A DNA stretch of 64,000 nt from JBFKAV01 sp041621405. Its GTDB lineage: Bacteria > Pseudomonadota > Alphaproteobacteria > Rhodobacterales > Rhodobacteraceae. Both the position numbers and the translations under genes were made by a program. The notes beneath the pieces were generated by a model, which ran no database searches, was not told the DNA's origin, and saw only the letters and a program-made list of their open reading frames with translations. The stretch spans positions 18,765 through 82,764 of the forward strand of contig JBFKAV010000002.1 in NCBI GenBank assembly GCA_041621405.1. The letters are read 5' to 3'. This document shows positions 23,686 to 32,726 of this stretch, piece by piece (the stretch's first letter is position 1; the number at the start of each line of letters is the position of its first letter).

Positions 23686-24981
23686 ATGAACGCACCGCAC
23701 CGCGACAGCGGCTTCTTCACCGAGAGCCTGAAGACGCGCGACGCCGAGATCTTCGGAGCGATGCAGAAGGAGCTCGGCCGCCAGCGCCACGAGATCGAGC
23801 TGATCGCCAGCGAGAACATCGTCAGCCGCGCCGTGATGGAGGCGCAGGGCTCGGTGATGACCAACAAGTATGCCGAAGGCTACCCGGGCAAGCGCTACTA
23901 CGGCGGCTGCCAGTATGTCGACGTCGCCGAGACGCTGGCGATCGAGCGCGCCTGCAAGCTCTTCGACTGCGCCTTCGCCAACGTGCAGGCGCATTCGGGC
24001 TCCCAGGCCAACCAGGGCGTCTACAACGCGCTGCTGCAGCCCGGCGACACCGTGCTCGGGATGAGCCTCGAAGCCGGCGGCCACCTCACCCACGGCGCCC
24101 GGCCGAACCAGTCGGGCAAGTGGTTCACCGCCGTCCAGTACGGCGTGCGCCAGCAGGACATGCAGATCGACTACGACCAGATGGCTGCGCTGACCACGCA
24201 GCACAAGCCGCGCATCATCATCGCCGGCGGCTCGGCGATCCCGCGGGTGATCGACTTCGCCCGCATGCGCGAGATCGCCGATTCGGTTGGCGCCTACCTG
24301 ATGGCCGACATCGCCCACATCGCCGGGCTGGTCGCCTCCGGTGAGTACCCCACGCCCTTCCCGCACGCCCATGTCGCCACCACGACGACCCACAAGACGC
24401 TGCGCGGCCCGCGCGGCGGCATGATCCTGACCAACGACGAGGAGATCGCCAAGAAGGTGAACTCGGCGATCTTCCCCGGTATCCAGGGCGGGCCCCTGAT
24501 GCACGTGATCGCCGCCAAGGCGGTGGCATTCGGCGAGGCGCTGCGACCCGAGTTCAAGGCCTACCAGCAGCAGGTCGTGAAGAACGCGCAGGCGCTGGCC
24601 GACGAGCTGATGAAGGGCGGGCTCGACATCGTCACGGGAGGCACCGACACCCACCTGATGCTCGTCGACCTGCGCCCCAAGGGGGTGAAGGGCAACGCCA
24701 CGGAGAGGGCGCTGGGCCGGGCCCACATCACCTGCAACAAGAACGGGATTCCGTTCGACACCGAGAAGCCGACGGTCACCTCCGGCATCCGCCTCGGCTC
24801 GCCGGCCGGCACCACCCGCGGCTTCGGCGAGGCCGAGTTCCGCCAGATCGGCCGCTGGATCGTCGCGGTGGTCGACGGCCTTGCCGCCAATGGCGAGGAC
24901 GACAACGGCGAGGTCGAGGCCAGAGTGCAGGCCGAGGTCGAGGAACTCTGCGCCCGCTTCCCGATCTATCCGGGGCTCTGA
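23686..24981 (+). CDS. glyA: Serine hydroxymethyltransferase
   Basis: 431 aa. The PLP lysine lies in TTTTHKTLRGPRGG. Other signatures are LIASENIVS, NKYAEGYPGKRYYGG and AHSGSQANQ. It interconverts serine and glycine with tetrahydrofolate and is the main one-carbon source. GAGGAGG precedes the ATG at 23686. The 150 bp to the divergent nadK start hold its promoter; I see no riboswitch. Confidence 0.96.
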   Translation: MNAPHRDSGFFTESLKTRDAEIFGAMQKELGRQRHEIELIASENIVSRAVMEAQGSVMTNKYAEGYPGKRYYGGCQYVDVAETLAIERACKLFDCAFANVQAHSGSQANQGVYNALLQPGDTVLGMSLEAGGHLTHGARPNQSGKWFTAVQYGVRQQDMQIDYDQMAALTTQHKPRIIIAGGSAIPRVIDFARMREIADSVGAYLMADIAHIAGLVASGEYPTPFPHAHVATTTTHKTLRGPRGGMILTNDEEIAKKVNSAIFPGIQGGPLMHVIAAKAVAFGEALRPEFKAYQQQVVKNAQALADELMKGGLDIVTGGTDTHLMLVDLRPKGVKGNATERALGRAHITCNKNGIPFDTEKPTVTSGIRLGSPAGTTRGFGEAEFRQIGRWIVAVVDGLAANGEDDNGEVEARVQAEVEELCARFPIYPGL

Positions 24982-25110
24982 GGCCCGGGCACGGCCGGGA
25001 TCCCCTGCGGGGTCCTGGCCCGAGGCTCTACTCAAGCCGCGGCTACCTTCGCGTCGCGTGGCGACGGGCGGCGCCTGCAGGGCCGGAAGGTCGCGACCCT
25101 CCGCCGGGCC

Positions 25111-25482
25111 TTACAGATGCCCCTGCCAGACCAGGTAGCTCACCAGGGCCGCGAAGACCACGAGCAGGCTGATCGCGACCGAGCCGAGCATGCCGAGCAC
25201 CGCGCCCCAGCGGCGGTCGGCCACGTCGATCCTGTTGAGGTGCGCCTCAACTTCGTCGAAGGCCTGGGCCAGCGCCGCCGGGTCGGTCATCCGCGCCAGC
25301 TTCGGATTGCCCTCGCGCTTCTCGGCCTCGGCGATCTCGGCCACACGGCGGCGGATGCGGCGAGGCAGACGGCGCCCGGCGCGGGCGAGCTTGGCCTCAA
25401 GCCCGGCGCCTCTCACCCCCAGCTTCTGCTGCAGCATGAGCGAAACCGCTTCCGCCAGGTCCGCCGTCGTTCTCTCGCGCAT
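25111..25482 (-). CDS. Hypothetical protein with C-terminal membrane anchor
   Basis: 123 aa. The N-terminal part is helical and strongly basic (ARAGRRLPRRIRRRVAEIAEAEKREG). A single long hydrophobic segment ends the chain (LGMLGSVAISLLVVFAALVSYLVW), so it should sit tail-anchored with the basic domain in the cytoplasm. I do not recognise the family. It is convergent with glyA and divergent from the downstream hydrolase gene. Confidence 0.7.
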   Translation of the reverse strand: MRERTTADLAEAVSLMLQQKLGVRGAGLEAKLARAGRRLPRRIRRRVAEIAEAEKREGNPKLARMTDPAALAQAFDEVEAHLNRIDVADRRWGAVLGMLGSVAISLLVVFAALVSYLVWQGHL

Positions 25483-25570
25483 CCGACCCTCGCCCTGTCC
25501 GCTTGGCGCGAGCCTAGTTCAGGCGGCGATCGGCGCGCAACCGCTCTGGCCCCGGCGCTCGGGCTGCGCT

Positions 25571-26344
25571 ATGGCCGGGCCCATGCTGAACGTCATCGTC
25601 ACCGGCGAAGCCACGGCGCTGCCGCCGCTCCTGATCGCGCACGGGCTCTTCGGCTCGGCCCGGAACTGGGGCGTGATCGCCCGGCGGCTTTCCGAGCGCC
25701 GCCCGGTGCTGACGGTCGACATGCGCAATCACGGCGAAAGCTTCTGGAGCGCCTCCCACGGCTACGGTGATCTCGCCGCCGACCTCGCCGCGGTGATTGC
25801 CGAACATGGCGGGCGGGCCGACGTTCTGGGCCACTCGATGGGCGGCAAGGCGGCGATGCGTCTGGCGCTTGAGCATCCCGCGGCGGTGAACCGGCTTGTC
25901 GTGGCCGATATCGCGCCGGCCGCCTACGGCCACAGCCAGGCGCAGCTCGTCCACGCGATGCGCGGGCTTGACCTCGACGGCGTCGCCTCGCGCGGCGAGG
26001 CGGACCGCCGGCTCGCGGACGCCGTGCCCGACCCGGGCACGCGCGCCTTCCTGCTGCAGTCGCTCGACCTCAAGGCCGAGCCGCCGCGCTGGCGACTCAA
26101 CCTCGACGCGCTCGAGGCCGAGATGTCGCGGATCGTCGGCTGGGAGCCGGTCGAAGGCAGCTTCGAGGGCCCGGTGCTGTTCCTCTCCGGCGCCGCCTCC
26201 GACTACGTACGTCCCGAGCACCGCGAGGCGGCGCGTACGCTCTTTCCGAAGGCCCGCTTCGCCAAGATCCCCGGCGCCGGCCACTGGCTCCACGCCGAGA
26301 AGCCGCGCGAGTTCGAAGCCGCCGTGGCGGCGTTCCTGGGCTGA
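25571..26344 (+). CDS. Alpha/beta hydrolase (YbfF-like esterase)
   Basis: 257 aa. LIAHGLFGSARNWGVIARRL is the oxyanion-hole strand typical of YbfF/ABHD11, GHSMGG is the nucleophile elbow, and GAGHWLHAEKP carries the catalytic His. These enzymes act on short acyl esters or acyl-CoA. The ATG at 25571 is used; ATG 25583 would remove four residues. It appears monocistronic. Confidence 0.85.
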   Translation: MAGPMLNVIVTGEATALPPLLIAHGLFGSARNWGVIARRLSERRPVLTVDMRNHGESFWSASHGYGDLAADLAAVIAEHGGRADVLGHSMGGKAAMRLALEHPAAVNRLVVADIAPAAYGHSQAQLVHAMRGLDLDGVASRGEADRRLADAVPDPGTRAFLLQSLDLKAEPPRWRLNLDALEAEMSRIVGWEPVEGSFEGPVLFLSGAASDYVRPEHREAARTLFPKARFAKIPGAGHWLHAEKPREFEAAVAAFLG

Positions 26345-26401
26345 GCGGCCCTGCGTGCGCCGGTCGCGCCATTCGGGCGTGATATCAGGTTGATTTTCGG
26401 T

Positions 26402-26424
26402 AAACGAAATTTCAGAAATCGTTT
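26402..26424. promoter_or_regulatory. AT-rich dyad upstream of the metal ATPase pair
   Basis: Arms AAACGA and TCGTTT are separated by 11 bp (AATTTCAGAAA), giving a 23-bp Fur/Zur-sized dyad in an otherwise GC-rich region. It lies about 180 bp before the 91-aa gene of the ATPase operon, so it is a candidate metal-responsive operator. Confidence 0.35.
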
Positions 26425-26445
26425 TGGAGCAAGCACTTGGCCTGA

Positions 26446-26462
26446 GCTTTCACTGTGAAAGC
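26446..26462 (+). other. Short hairpin GCTTTCA-CTG-TGAAAGC
   Basis: A perfect 7-bp stem with a 3-nt loop between the hydrolase gene and the metal ATPase pair. It could end the hydrolase transcript (no T-run) or form part of the leader of the next operon. Confidence 0.35.
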
Positions 26463-26605
26463 GGGGCGGCCTATCACGCGCTTCCGCCTGCATTCCCGGC
26501 CGCCCCTTGCGCCCGAACAGCGTCCGCTTCCCTTGTTCTGGGTCAACTCCTGGCCCTCGCTCCCATGCTAGTTTTCCCCGGAACGGAAGCACAGGAGACC
26601 CGCGC

Positions 26606-26881
26606 ATGATCAGCCTCGAAGACATCCTCGACATGTGCCCGCTCAGCCGCGAGGAGATCGCCGCGATCGGCGAGCACGAACACGTGGAGGGCATCGCCGC
26701 CGCGACGCTGGCCGACTACCTCATGCACCTGCCCAAGGGCCCGCAGGAGGTGAACCGGATGATCTGCGACGACATCCGCGAGGCGCTGCACCGCGACGAC
26801 GTCGCCCACGCCAAGGAGCTCTTCGCCGCGCTGAAGCACTTCATCGCGACCCACCCCGAGGCCGCCCGCGGCACCGGGTGA
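26606..26881 (+). CDS. Small conserved hypothetical protein linked to a metal P-type ATPase
   Basis: 91 aa, all-helical in appearance, with no signal peptide. It is rich in His, Asp, Glu and Cys positions that could bind metal: DMCPLSREE, IGEHEHVEG, MICDDIREALHRDD, LKHFIATHPE. The ATG at 26606 follows AGGAGA. Its stop is 27 bp before the P1B ATPase start on the same strand, so the two are probably co-expressed; a cytoplasmic metal chaperone or sensor role is a guess from context. I do not recognise the family. Confidence 0.72.
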   Translation: MISLEDILDMCPLSREEIAAIGEHEHVEGIAAATLADYLMHLPKGPQEVNRMICDDIREALHRDDVAHAKELFAALKHFIATHPEAARGTG

Positions 26882-26908
26882 GGCGGCGCCCGGCCTGACC
26901 CGACACCG

Positions 26909-28789
26909 ATGGCGCTCCGCAAGACCGGCACGGCCCTTCTGGTGCTCGCGCTCATCGGCCTGGCCGGGGGCGGGGCCGCGTGGATCTCCGGACGGGAGGC
27001 GCTGGCCGAGCTGTTCTGGGCGGCAGGCACGCTGCCGATCCTCGCCGCGCTGTTCTTCGAGATCGTCGTCAGCCTGAAGGATGGCGAGTACGGCCTCGAC
27101 CACGTCGCCGCGCTGTCGATGACCGCGGCGCTCGTCTTCGGCGAGACCCTGGCGGCGGCCGTGGTGGCGCTGATGTATGCCGGCGGCAGCTTCCTCGAAA
27201 GCTTCGCCGAGGGCCGCGCCCGGCGCGAGATGCAGAGCCTGCTCGAGCGGGTGCCGCGCTCGGCCGTTCGGCACCGCGACGGCGGTCTCGAGGAGGTGCC
27301 GCTCGACGCCATCGAGCCGGGCGACCGACTCATGATCCGCCAGGGCGACGTGGCGCCGGTGGACGGAACGGTCGCCAATGGCGGGGCACTCCTCGACCAG
27401 TCGGCGCTGACCGGCGAGGCGATGCCGGTCCGGCTCGGCCACGGCGATGCGGTGATGAGCGGCGCCACCAACGCCGGCCCCGCTTTCGACATGCTGGCCA
27501 CCCGCCGCGCCGAGGAAAGCACCTATGCCGGCATCGTCCGCCTGGTCGAGGCGGCGCAGCGCTCGAAGGCGCCGATGTCGCGGCTGGCCGACCAGTACGC
27601 GCTGGGCTTCCTGGCCGTCACCCTGGTCCTCGCCGGCGCCGCCTGGACCGCCACCGCCGACCCGATCCGCGCGGTGGCGGTGCTGGTCGTGGCCACGCCC
27701 TGCCCGCTGATCCTGGCGGTCCCCGTCGCGCTTGTGGCGGGCCTTTCCCGCGGCGCCCGCTACGGCGTTCTGTTCAAGGGCGCCAAGTCGCTGGAGACTC
27801 TGGCGCGAATCCGAACGCTCATTCTCGACAAGACCGGCACGCTCACCGAAGGCCGGCCGAAGATCGTCTCGATCGACCCCGCCCCCGGCTTTACGCCCGA
27901 GGAGGTGCTTCGGCTCGCCGCCTCGCTCGACCAGGTCTCCAAGCACCCGATCGCCCGTGCGATCGTCGCCGAGGCCCGCGAGCGGGGAATGCGCCTCGCG
28001 CTGCCTGAGGCAGCGGAGGAGAGCCCGGGAGAGGGCGTCGCAGGCCGGGTCGAGGACCGCGCGGTGGTGGTCGGCGGCGCCGATTTCGTGGCCCTGCGAG
28101 TTGCCGAGACCGATGGCGCGGAGGCGGCGCGCGCCGCCGGATCGGTGCTCGTCGCGGTCGGGGTCAGCGGCCAGCTCGCCGGACGGCTGGTGCTGGCCGA
28201 CCTCTTGCGGGAGGGCGCCGCCGAGCTTCTGGACGCGCTCAGGCGGGCCGGAATCGAGCGGATCGTCCTCGCCACCGGCGACCGACCGGCGGTGGCCCAC
28301 GCAGTGGCCGACGGGCTCGGGCTCGAGGCGGTGAGAGCCGGGCTCACACCCGACGAGAAGGTGCTTTTGGCGCTGACCGAGGGCAAGGACGGGCCGGCGA
28401 TGATGATGGGCGACGGGATCAACGACGCGCCGGCGCTGGCCGCGGCCGATCTCGGCGTGGCGATGGGCGCGCGCGGCGCGGCGGCCTCTGCCGAGGCTGC
28501 CGATGTGGTGATCCTGGTCGACAGGCTCGACCCGATCCTGCCGGGCCTGATCATCGCAAAGGGCGCACGGTCGATCGCGCTGCAGAGCGTGGTCGCGGGG
28601 CTCGGGCTTTCCATCGCCGGCATGATCGCTGCCGCCTTCGGGCTGATCTCGCCGGTCGAGGGGGCGATCCTGCAGGAGGCGATAGACGTGACGGTGATCC
28701 TGAACGCGCTGCGCGTGCTCCGGATCGTGCCCGAGGGCGTGCCCTCCCCGCCGCGGGGAGCGACGGCAGAAGCGACGGGAGCAGCGTAG
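26909..28789 (+). CDS. Heavy metal-translocating P1B-type ATPase with a TPCP membrane motif
   Basis: 626 aa. The actuator loop TGE lies in SALTGEAMP (168-170). The transmembrane metal motif is TPCP (263-266) instead of CPC. D307 in DKTGTLT is the phosphorylated residue, HP is at 346-347 (SKHPIARA) and the hinge is GDGINDAPA. There is no N-terminal heavy-metal-associated domain. TPC-type pumps (P1B-5, e.g. Nia) have been linked to nickel/iron, but their C-terminal hemerythrin domain is missing here. Metal specificity is open; Cu, Zn/Cd and Co classes normally show CPC or SPC. Confidence 0.87.
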   Translation: MALRKTGTALLVLALIGLAGGGAAWISGREALAELFWAAGTLPILAALFFEIVVSLKDGEYGLDHVAALSMTAALVFGETLAAAVVALMYAGGSFLESFAEGRARREMQSLLERVPRSAVRHRDGGLEEVPLDAIEPGDRLMIRQGDVAPVDGTVANGGALLDQSALTGEAMPVRLGHGDAVMSGATNAGPAFDMLATRRAEESTYAGIVRLVEAAQRSKAPMSRLADQYALGFLAVTLVLAGAAWTATADPIRAVAVLVVATPCPLILAVPVALVAGLSRGARYGVLFKGAKSLETLARIRTLILDKTGTLTEGRPKIVSIDPAPGFTPEEVLRLAASLDQVSKHPIARAIVAEARERGMRLALPEAAEESPGEGVAGRVEDRAVVVGGADFVALRVAETDGAEAARAAGSVLVAVGVSGQLAGRLVLADLLREGAAELLDALRRAGIERIVLATGDRPAVAHAVADGLGLEAVRAGLTPDEKVLLALTEGKDGPAMMMGDGINDAPALAAADLGVAMGARGAAASAEAADVVILVDRLDPILPGLIIAKGARSIALQSVVAGLGLSIAGMIAAAFGLISPVEGAILQEAIDVTVILNALRVLRIVPEGVPSPPRGATAEATGAA

Positions 28790-28968
28790 CCCCATCGCCA
28801 GCCTCTTGCGCGCTGAGGGAGCGCGCGTGGCCAGGCGCGCGCTTCCCGAAATCGTGGCCGTGCATGTCCGAAAACGCCCGGGGCCGCCGGCGGGCCGCAT
28901 TTTCCGGTGAGTTGCCGCCGGCTTTGTGGAAGGTTGGCCAAAGACCGATCACTCGAGGGGCGCAGTCG

Positions 28969-30078
28969 ATGGCACGTATCACTCTCGTCGAAATCCTCAT
29001 GGTGGACCTTGCTCCGAAGGTCCAGCGGACCGACGCGATCCAGGCCTTCACGAGCCAGCAGACCCCGATCGTCCGCATCACGGACGAGGAGGGCGAGGCC
29101 GGCACCGGCTACTGCTACACGATCGGCACCGGAGGGCTGGCGGTGATTAGCCTCCTGAAGGAGACCCTGGCGCCGCGCCTCATCGGTCGCGAGGCCGAGG
29201 AGATCGGCGGCATCTGGCGGGATCTCCTGTTTTCCACGCACGCAACCGCCGTGGGGGCGATCACCTCGCTTGCGCTCGCCGCGATCGACACCGCGCTCTG
29301 GGACTTGCGCTGCCGCCGGGCCGGGCTGCCGCTCTGGCGGCTCGCAGGAGGCGCGCAGACGCGCGTGCCGCTTTACACGACCGAGGGCGGATGGCTGCAC
29401 CTGCCCGCCGAGGCGCTGGTCGAGGACGCGCTGGCGATGCAGGCGGCGGGCTTCGCCGGGGCGAAGCTCAAGATCGGCAAGCCCACCCTCGCCGAGGACC
29501 GATCGCGCCTGGCGGCGGTCCGCGAGGCCGTCGGCGACGCGTTCCGCCTCATGGTCGACGCGAACCAGGCCTTCACCCTGGCCGAGGCGCTGCGCCGCGC
29601 CGACATGCTCGCCGAGCTCGGGATCGACTGGTTCGAGGAGCCGATGCCCGCCGACGATGTTGGAGCGCACCGCGAGCTCGCCCGGCATTCGCGCGTTCCC
29701 ATCGCCGTGGGCGAGAGCCTCTACAGCCTGAGCCAGTTCAAGGAATACTTGGAGCAGGGCGCCTGCGCGGTGGTTCAGGCCGACGTGGCGCGGGTCGGCG
29801 GCATCACGCCCTGGCTGAAGATCGCCGGCCTGGCCGAAGCGTTCAATGTGCCGATCTGCCCGCATTTCCTGATGGAGCTGCACGCGAGCCTCGTCTGTGC
29901 CGTTCCCAACGCTCCGCTTCTCGAGTACATCCCGCAGCTTGACGACGTGACGCTGAGCGCGCTCGAGATCCGCGACGGCCATGCGCTGCCGTCCTCCGAG
30001 CCCGGCATCGGCATCGACTGGGACTGGGAGGCGATCGAGGAGCGGGTCGTCGACGGTTCGCGGCACCGGTTCGAGTAG
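28969..30078 (+). CDS. Mandelate racemase/muconate lactonizing enzyme (enolase superfamily), full catalytic set
   Basis: 369 aa. Active-site residues of the mandelate racemase subgroup are visible: K166/K168 (AKLKIG), metal ligands D197 (MVDANQ), E223 or E224 (WFEEP) and E249 (VGES), and H299 (CPHFLMELH) with D272 in VQADVARVGG. The likely activity is dehydration or epimerisation of a sugar acid or alpha-hydroxy acid. The ATG at 28969 is preferred over an upstream ATG because GAGGGG precedes it and the fold begins at once. There are no pathway neighbours. Confidence 0.85.
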   Translation: MARITLVEILMVDLAPKVQRTDAIQAFTSQQTPIVRITDEEGEAGTGYCYTIGTGGLAVISLLKETLAPRLIGREAEEIGGIWRDLLFSTHATAVGAITSLALAAIDTALWDLRCRRAGLPLWRLAGGAQTRVPLYTTEGGWLHLPAEALVEDALAMQAAGFAGAKLKIGKPTLAEDRSRLAAVREAVGDAFRLMVDANQAFTLAEALRRADMLAELGIDWFEEPMPADDVGAHRELARHSRVPIAVGESLYSLSQFKEYLEQGACAVVQADVARVGGITPWLKIAGLAEAFNVPICPHFLMELHASLVCAVPNAPLLEYIPQLDDVTLSALEIRDGHALPSSEPGIGIDWDWEAIEERVVDGSRHRFE

Positions 30079-30208
30079 GGGACCCGGCAACGTGCGATGG
30101 CCATTCTCGGCGACAAGATTCAGGCCCGCAAGCAACCAATCGGATTGCCGCGAGCAAGGGGTCGCCCGGAGATCGGGTCTCTCGAAGACAACGGAACAAG
30201 ATCTCCCG

Positions 30209-31726
30209 TCACTCCGCAAGCGCCGTGAGCGCCGATGCGAGGGTAGTCTCGAGCTGTCCGGCAGCGTTGATCCGCCGCCAGTCAGTTGCGCCGGTCACGA
30301 CCTGCATCTGCCGCGACACCACCCCGGCGTCGGCATCCGATGCATCGCCGCGGCGCCGGGTCACCCGCGCTTTCAGGACCGCCTCCGGCGCTTCCAGCCA
30401 GAGGCCGGTGAACGCAGTCCCGGCACGACGGGCCAGAGCCTCGGAACTGACGCGCCTGTCGGGTGCAAGCCATGTGGCATCCAGCAACACCGTGCGGCCA
30501 GCCGCCAGCAAGGTCTCGGCACGGTCCAGCAGCCGGGCATAGACCGCGTCGTCCGCGGCCTTCCCGTACGCCTCGTCGGGGAGCCGGGCCAGGGCGTCGA
30601 CCCCGGCAAGGCGCTTGCGCTCGAGATCGCTGCGCAGATGCACCGCCCCCGGCGCCGCGCCGATCTCCGGGGCGAGTCGGCGGCAGAGCGTCGTCTTGCC
30701 GGTGCCCGAGACCCCGCCCACCGCAACGAGCCGCGGCGGGGCCGGGGAAAGGACGGCCAGCGCCTCGTCGAGATAAGCGCGGGCGTCGTCGCGGGATTGT
30801 CCCGGATGACCCGCCGCCCTGTCGGTCTGCACCTCCACCATCGCCCGGATCGCCGCCCGCACCGCGAGGAACAAGGGCAGCGCCGCGAGACCCGCGTCCT
30901 CCATGCCGTCGCGGGAGAGGAGCCAGGCATTCAGCGTGAGATTGGCGGCACGCGCGAGGCCGCGATGGCGCAGGTCCATGATCAGGAAGGCCAGATCGTA
31001 GAGCACGTCGCAGGTGCCGAGCTCCTCGTCGAATTCCAGCGCATCGAAGGGAACCGGCCGGCCGTCGATGAGCACGAGGTTGCCGAGGTGCAGGTCGCCG
31101 TGGCAGCGGCGCACGTGCCCATGCGCGCCGCGTGCGCGAAGCAGCGGCGCCACGGCCTCCAGCGCCGCACGCGCGGCGCGCCGGAGCCGGGCCAGCCGCG
31201 CCCCGCCGAGGTCCGAGACCATGGTCGCGAAGGCGGCATCGAGCTCGTCGAGGATCGCGACGATCAACGCGGCACCGTCCGCCATGCGCAGCGGGGCCCT
31301 CGCGTGGTAATCGGCCAGCTGGTGGCCGAGCGCCTCGGCGAGCCTGTCGTCGAGCCCGCCCCGCGCGGCCACCTCGCAAAGCTCGCTCGCCTTCGGAAAG
31401 CGCCACATCCGCAGCACCCAGTCCACCGGCTCTCCCGAGCCGCCCAGCGCTAGCCGGCCGGCCTGCCGCGTCACCGGCAGGACGTCGCGGTAGATCTCCG
31501 GCGCCGCCGGGCGATTGAGCTCCAGTTCTCGCCGGAGCATCCTCTCGCGCAATGCGAGCGTGGAGAAATCCATGTAGTCGTACTTCGCCGCCCGCTTCAT
31601 CTTCAGCGCCACATCGCCGGCGAGGAAGACGTGGGCACCGTGGGTCTCCACATGCTCGGGCTTTGCGCCGCCGTAGGTGGCGGGGTCCATCAGGAAGCGG
31701 ATCACCTCCGATTGGTCGTCGGCCAT
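30209..31726 (-). CDS. Fused aminoglycoside phosphotransferase-like / AAA_33 kinase protein
   Basis: 505 aa. Residues 1 to about 330 form an APH-like kinase fold with the catalytic loop CHGDLHLGNLVLIDGRPVPFD. From about 340 comes a P-loop domain (GVSGTGKTTLCRRL) like ATP-dependent zeta/Cmi-type small-molecule kinases. Both halves look intact. Proteins of this fusion are often annotated as bifunctional APH/ATP-binding proteins and travel with anaerobic or stress genes. Here it follows the alcohol dehydrogenase by 16 bp, downstream of an exact FNR box. Substrate unknown. Confidence 0.85.
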   Translation of the reverse strand: MADDQSEVIRFLMDPATYGGAKPEHVETHGAHVFLAGDVALKMKRAAKYDYMDFSTLALRERMLRRELELNRPAAPEIYRDVLPVTRQAGRLALGGSGEPVDWVLRMWRFPKASELCEVAARGGLDDRLAEALGHQLADYHARAPLRMADGAALIVAILDELDAAFATMVSDLGGARLARLRRAARAALEAVAPLLRARGAHGHVRRCHGDLHLGNLVLIDGRPVPFDALEFDEELGTCDVLYDLAFLIMDLRHRGLARAANLTLNAWLLSRDGMEDAGLAALPLFLAVRAAIRAMVEVQTDRAAGHPGQSRDDARAYLDEALAVLSPAPPRLVAVGGVSGTGKTTLCRRLAPEIGAAPGAVHLRSDLERKRLAGVDALARLPDEAYGKAADDAVYARLLDRAETLLAAGRTVLLDATWLAPDRRVSSEALARRAGTAFTGLWLEAPEAVLKARVTRRRGDASDADAGVVSRQMQVVTGATDWRRINAAGQLETTLASALTALAE

Positions 31727-31742
31727 GCCCGGCCCTCCGGCC

Positions 31743-32726
31743 TCAGGGAACCAGCACCGCCGCACCCTGCAGGCGGCCGGCGCGCAGGTCGTCGAGCGCC
31801 TCGTTGGCGCGCTCCAGCGGGTAGCTGGTGGTGTGGGTTTCGATCCCGGCCTCGATCGCCATGGGCAGGAACTCCTCGCCGTCGGCCCGAGTCAGGTTTG
31901 CGACCGACCGGATCACCCGCTCGTGCCAGAGATCGGCGTAGGGAAAGGACGGGATGTCGCTCATGTGGATGCCCCCCGAGACGACGCTGCCGCCCTTGCG
32001 CACCGCCCTCAGCGCCTGCGGGATCAGCGCGCCGATTGGCGCGAAGATCAGCGCCGCGTCGAGCGGCTCGGGCGGCAGCTCGTCGGAGGACCCCGCCCAG
32101 GCGGCGCCCAGGTCCCGGGCGAAATCCTGCGCGGCGGTGTCGCCCGCCCGGGTAAAGGCAAAGACTTCGCGCCCCTGCCAGGCGCAGAGCTGGCAGAGGA
32201 GATGCGCCGCCGCGCCGAAGCCATAGAGCCCAACGCGCTGGGCCGGCCCCGCGAGCTTCAGGGTCCGGTAGCCGATCAGCCCGGCACAGAGCAGCGGTGC
32301 TAGCGCCACCGGATCGGTCACGCCGGAGAGCAGAAAGACGTAGGCCGCATCGGCCACGCAGAAATCCGCGTAGCCGCCGTTACGGCTGTAGCCGGTGAAC
32401 GCGGGTGCGTCGCAGAGGTTCTCGCGCCCGGCCGCGCAATGCGGGCAGCGGCCGCAGGTCCGCCCTAGCCACGGCACTCCGGCCCGGTCGCCCGGCGACA
32501 GCCCGGCCACCCCCGGGCCGATCGCATCGACTCGGCCGACGATCTCGTGCCCCAAGACCAGCGGCAGCGCCGGATCGGTAAGCTCGCCGTCGCGGATATG
32601 CAGGTCGGTGCGGCAGACACCGCAGGCTTCGACCTTCAGCCGCACCTCACCGGGACCCGGCTCGGGTCGCGCGGTCTCGCGCAGGGCCAGCGGCACGTTC
32701 GGCCGCTCAAGGATCATCGCGCGCAT
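31743..32726 (-). CDS. Zinc-dependent alcohol dehydrogenase, anaerobic/stress type
   Basis: 327 aa, shorter than class III enzymes. Catalytic zinc: C38 (GVCRTDLH) and H60-E61. Structural zinc: C91, C94, C97 and C105. The Rossmann motif is degenerate (GLYGFGAAAH). It heads a two-gene transcript with the APH/AAA fusion. A perfect FNR site lies 63 bp upstream of the start, suggesting induction at low oxygen, as for related alcohol dehydrogenases in FixK/FNR-controlled stress clusters. Confidence 0.85.
   Translation of the reverse strand: MRAMILERPNVPLALRETARPEPGPGEVRLKVEACGVCRTDLHIRDGELTDPALPLVLGHEIVGRVDAIGPGVAGLSPGDRAGVPWLGRTCGRCPHCAAGRENLCDAPAFTGYSRNGGYADFCVADAAYVFLLSGVTDPVALAPLLCAGLIGYRTLKLAGPAQRVGLYGFGAAAHLLCQLCAWQGREVFAFTRAGDTAAQDFARDLGAAWAGSSDELPPEPLDAALIFAPIGALIPQALRAVRKGGSVVSGGIHMSDIPSFPYADLWHERVIRSVANLTRADGEEFLPMAIEAGIETHTTSYPLERANEALDDLRAGRLQGAAVLVP

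Noticed and set aside
26424..26609. 61-codon open frame before the 91-aa metal-linked gene
   Set aside because: No Shine-Dalgarno, an unlikely composition, and it covers the hairpin at 26446-26462 and the likely promoter.
26543..30219. Two large minus-strand open frames opposite the metal ATPase and the enolase-superfamily gene
   Set aside because: They are the antisense shadow of genes with complete active sites; no motifs or ribosome-binding sites support them.
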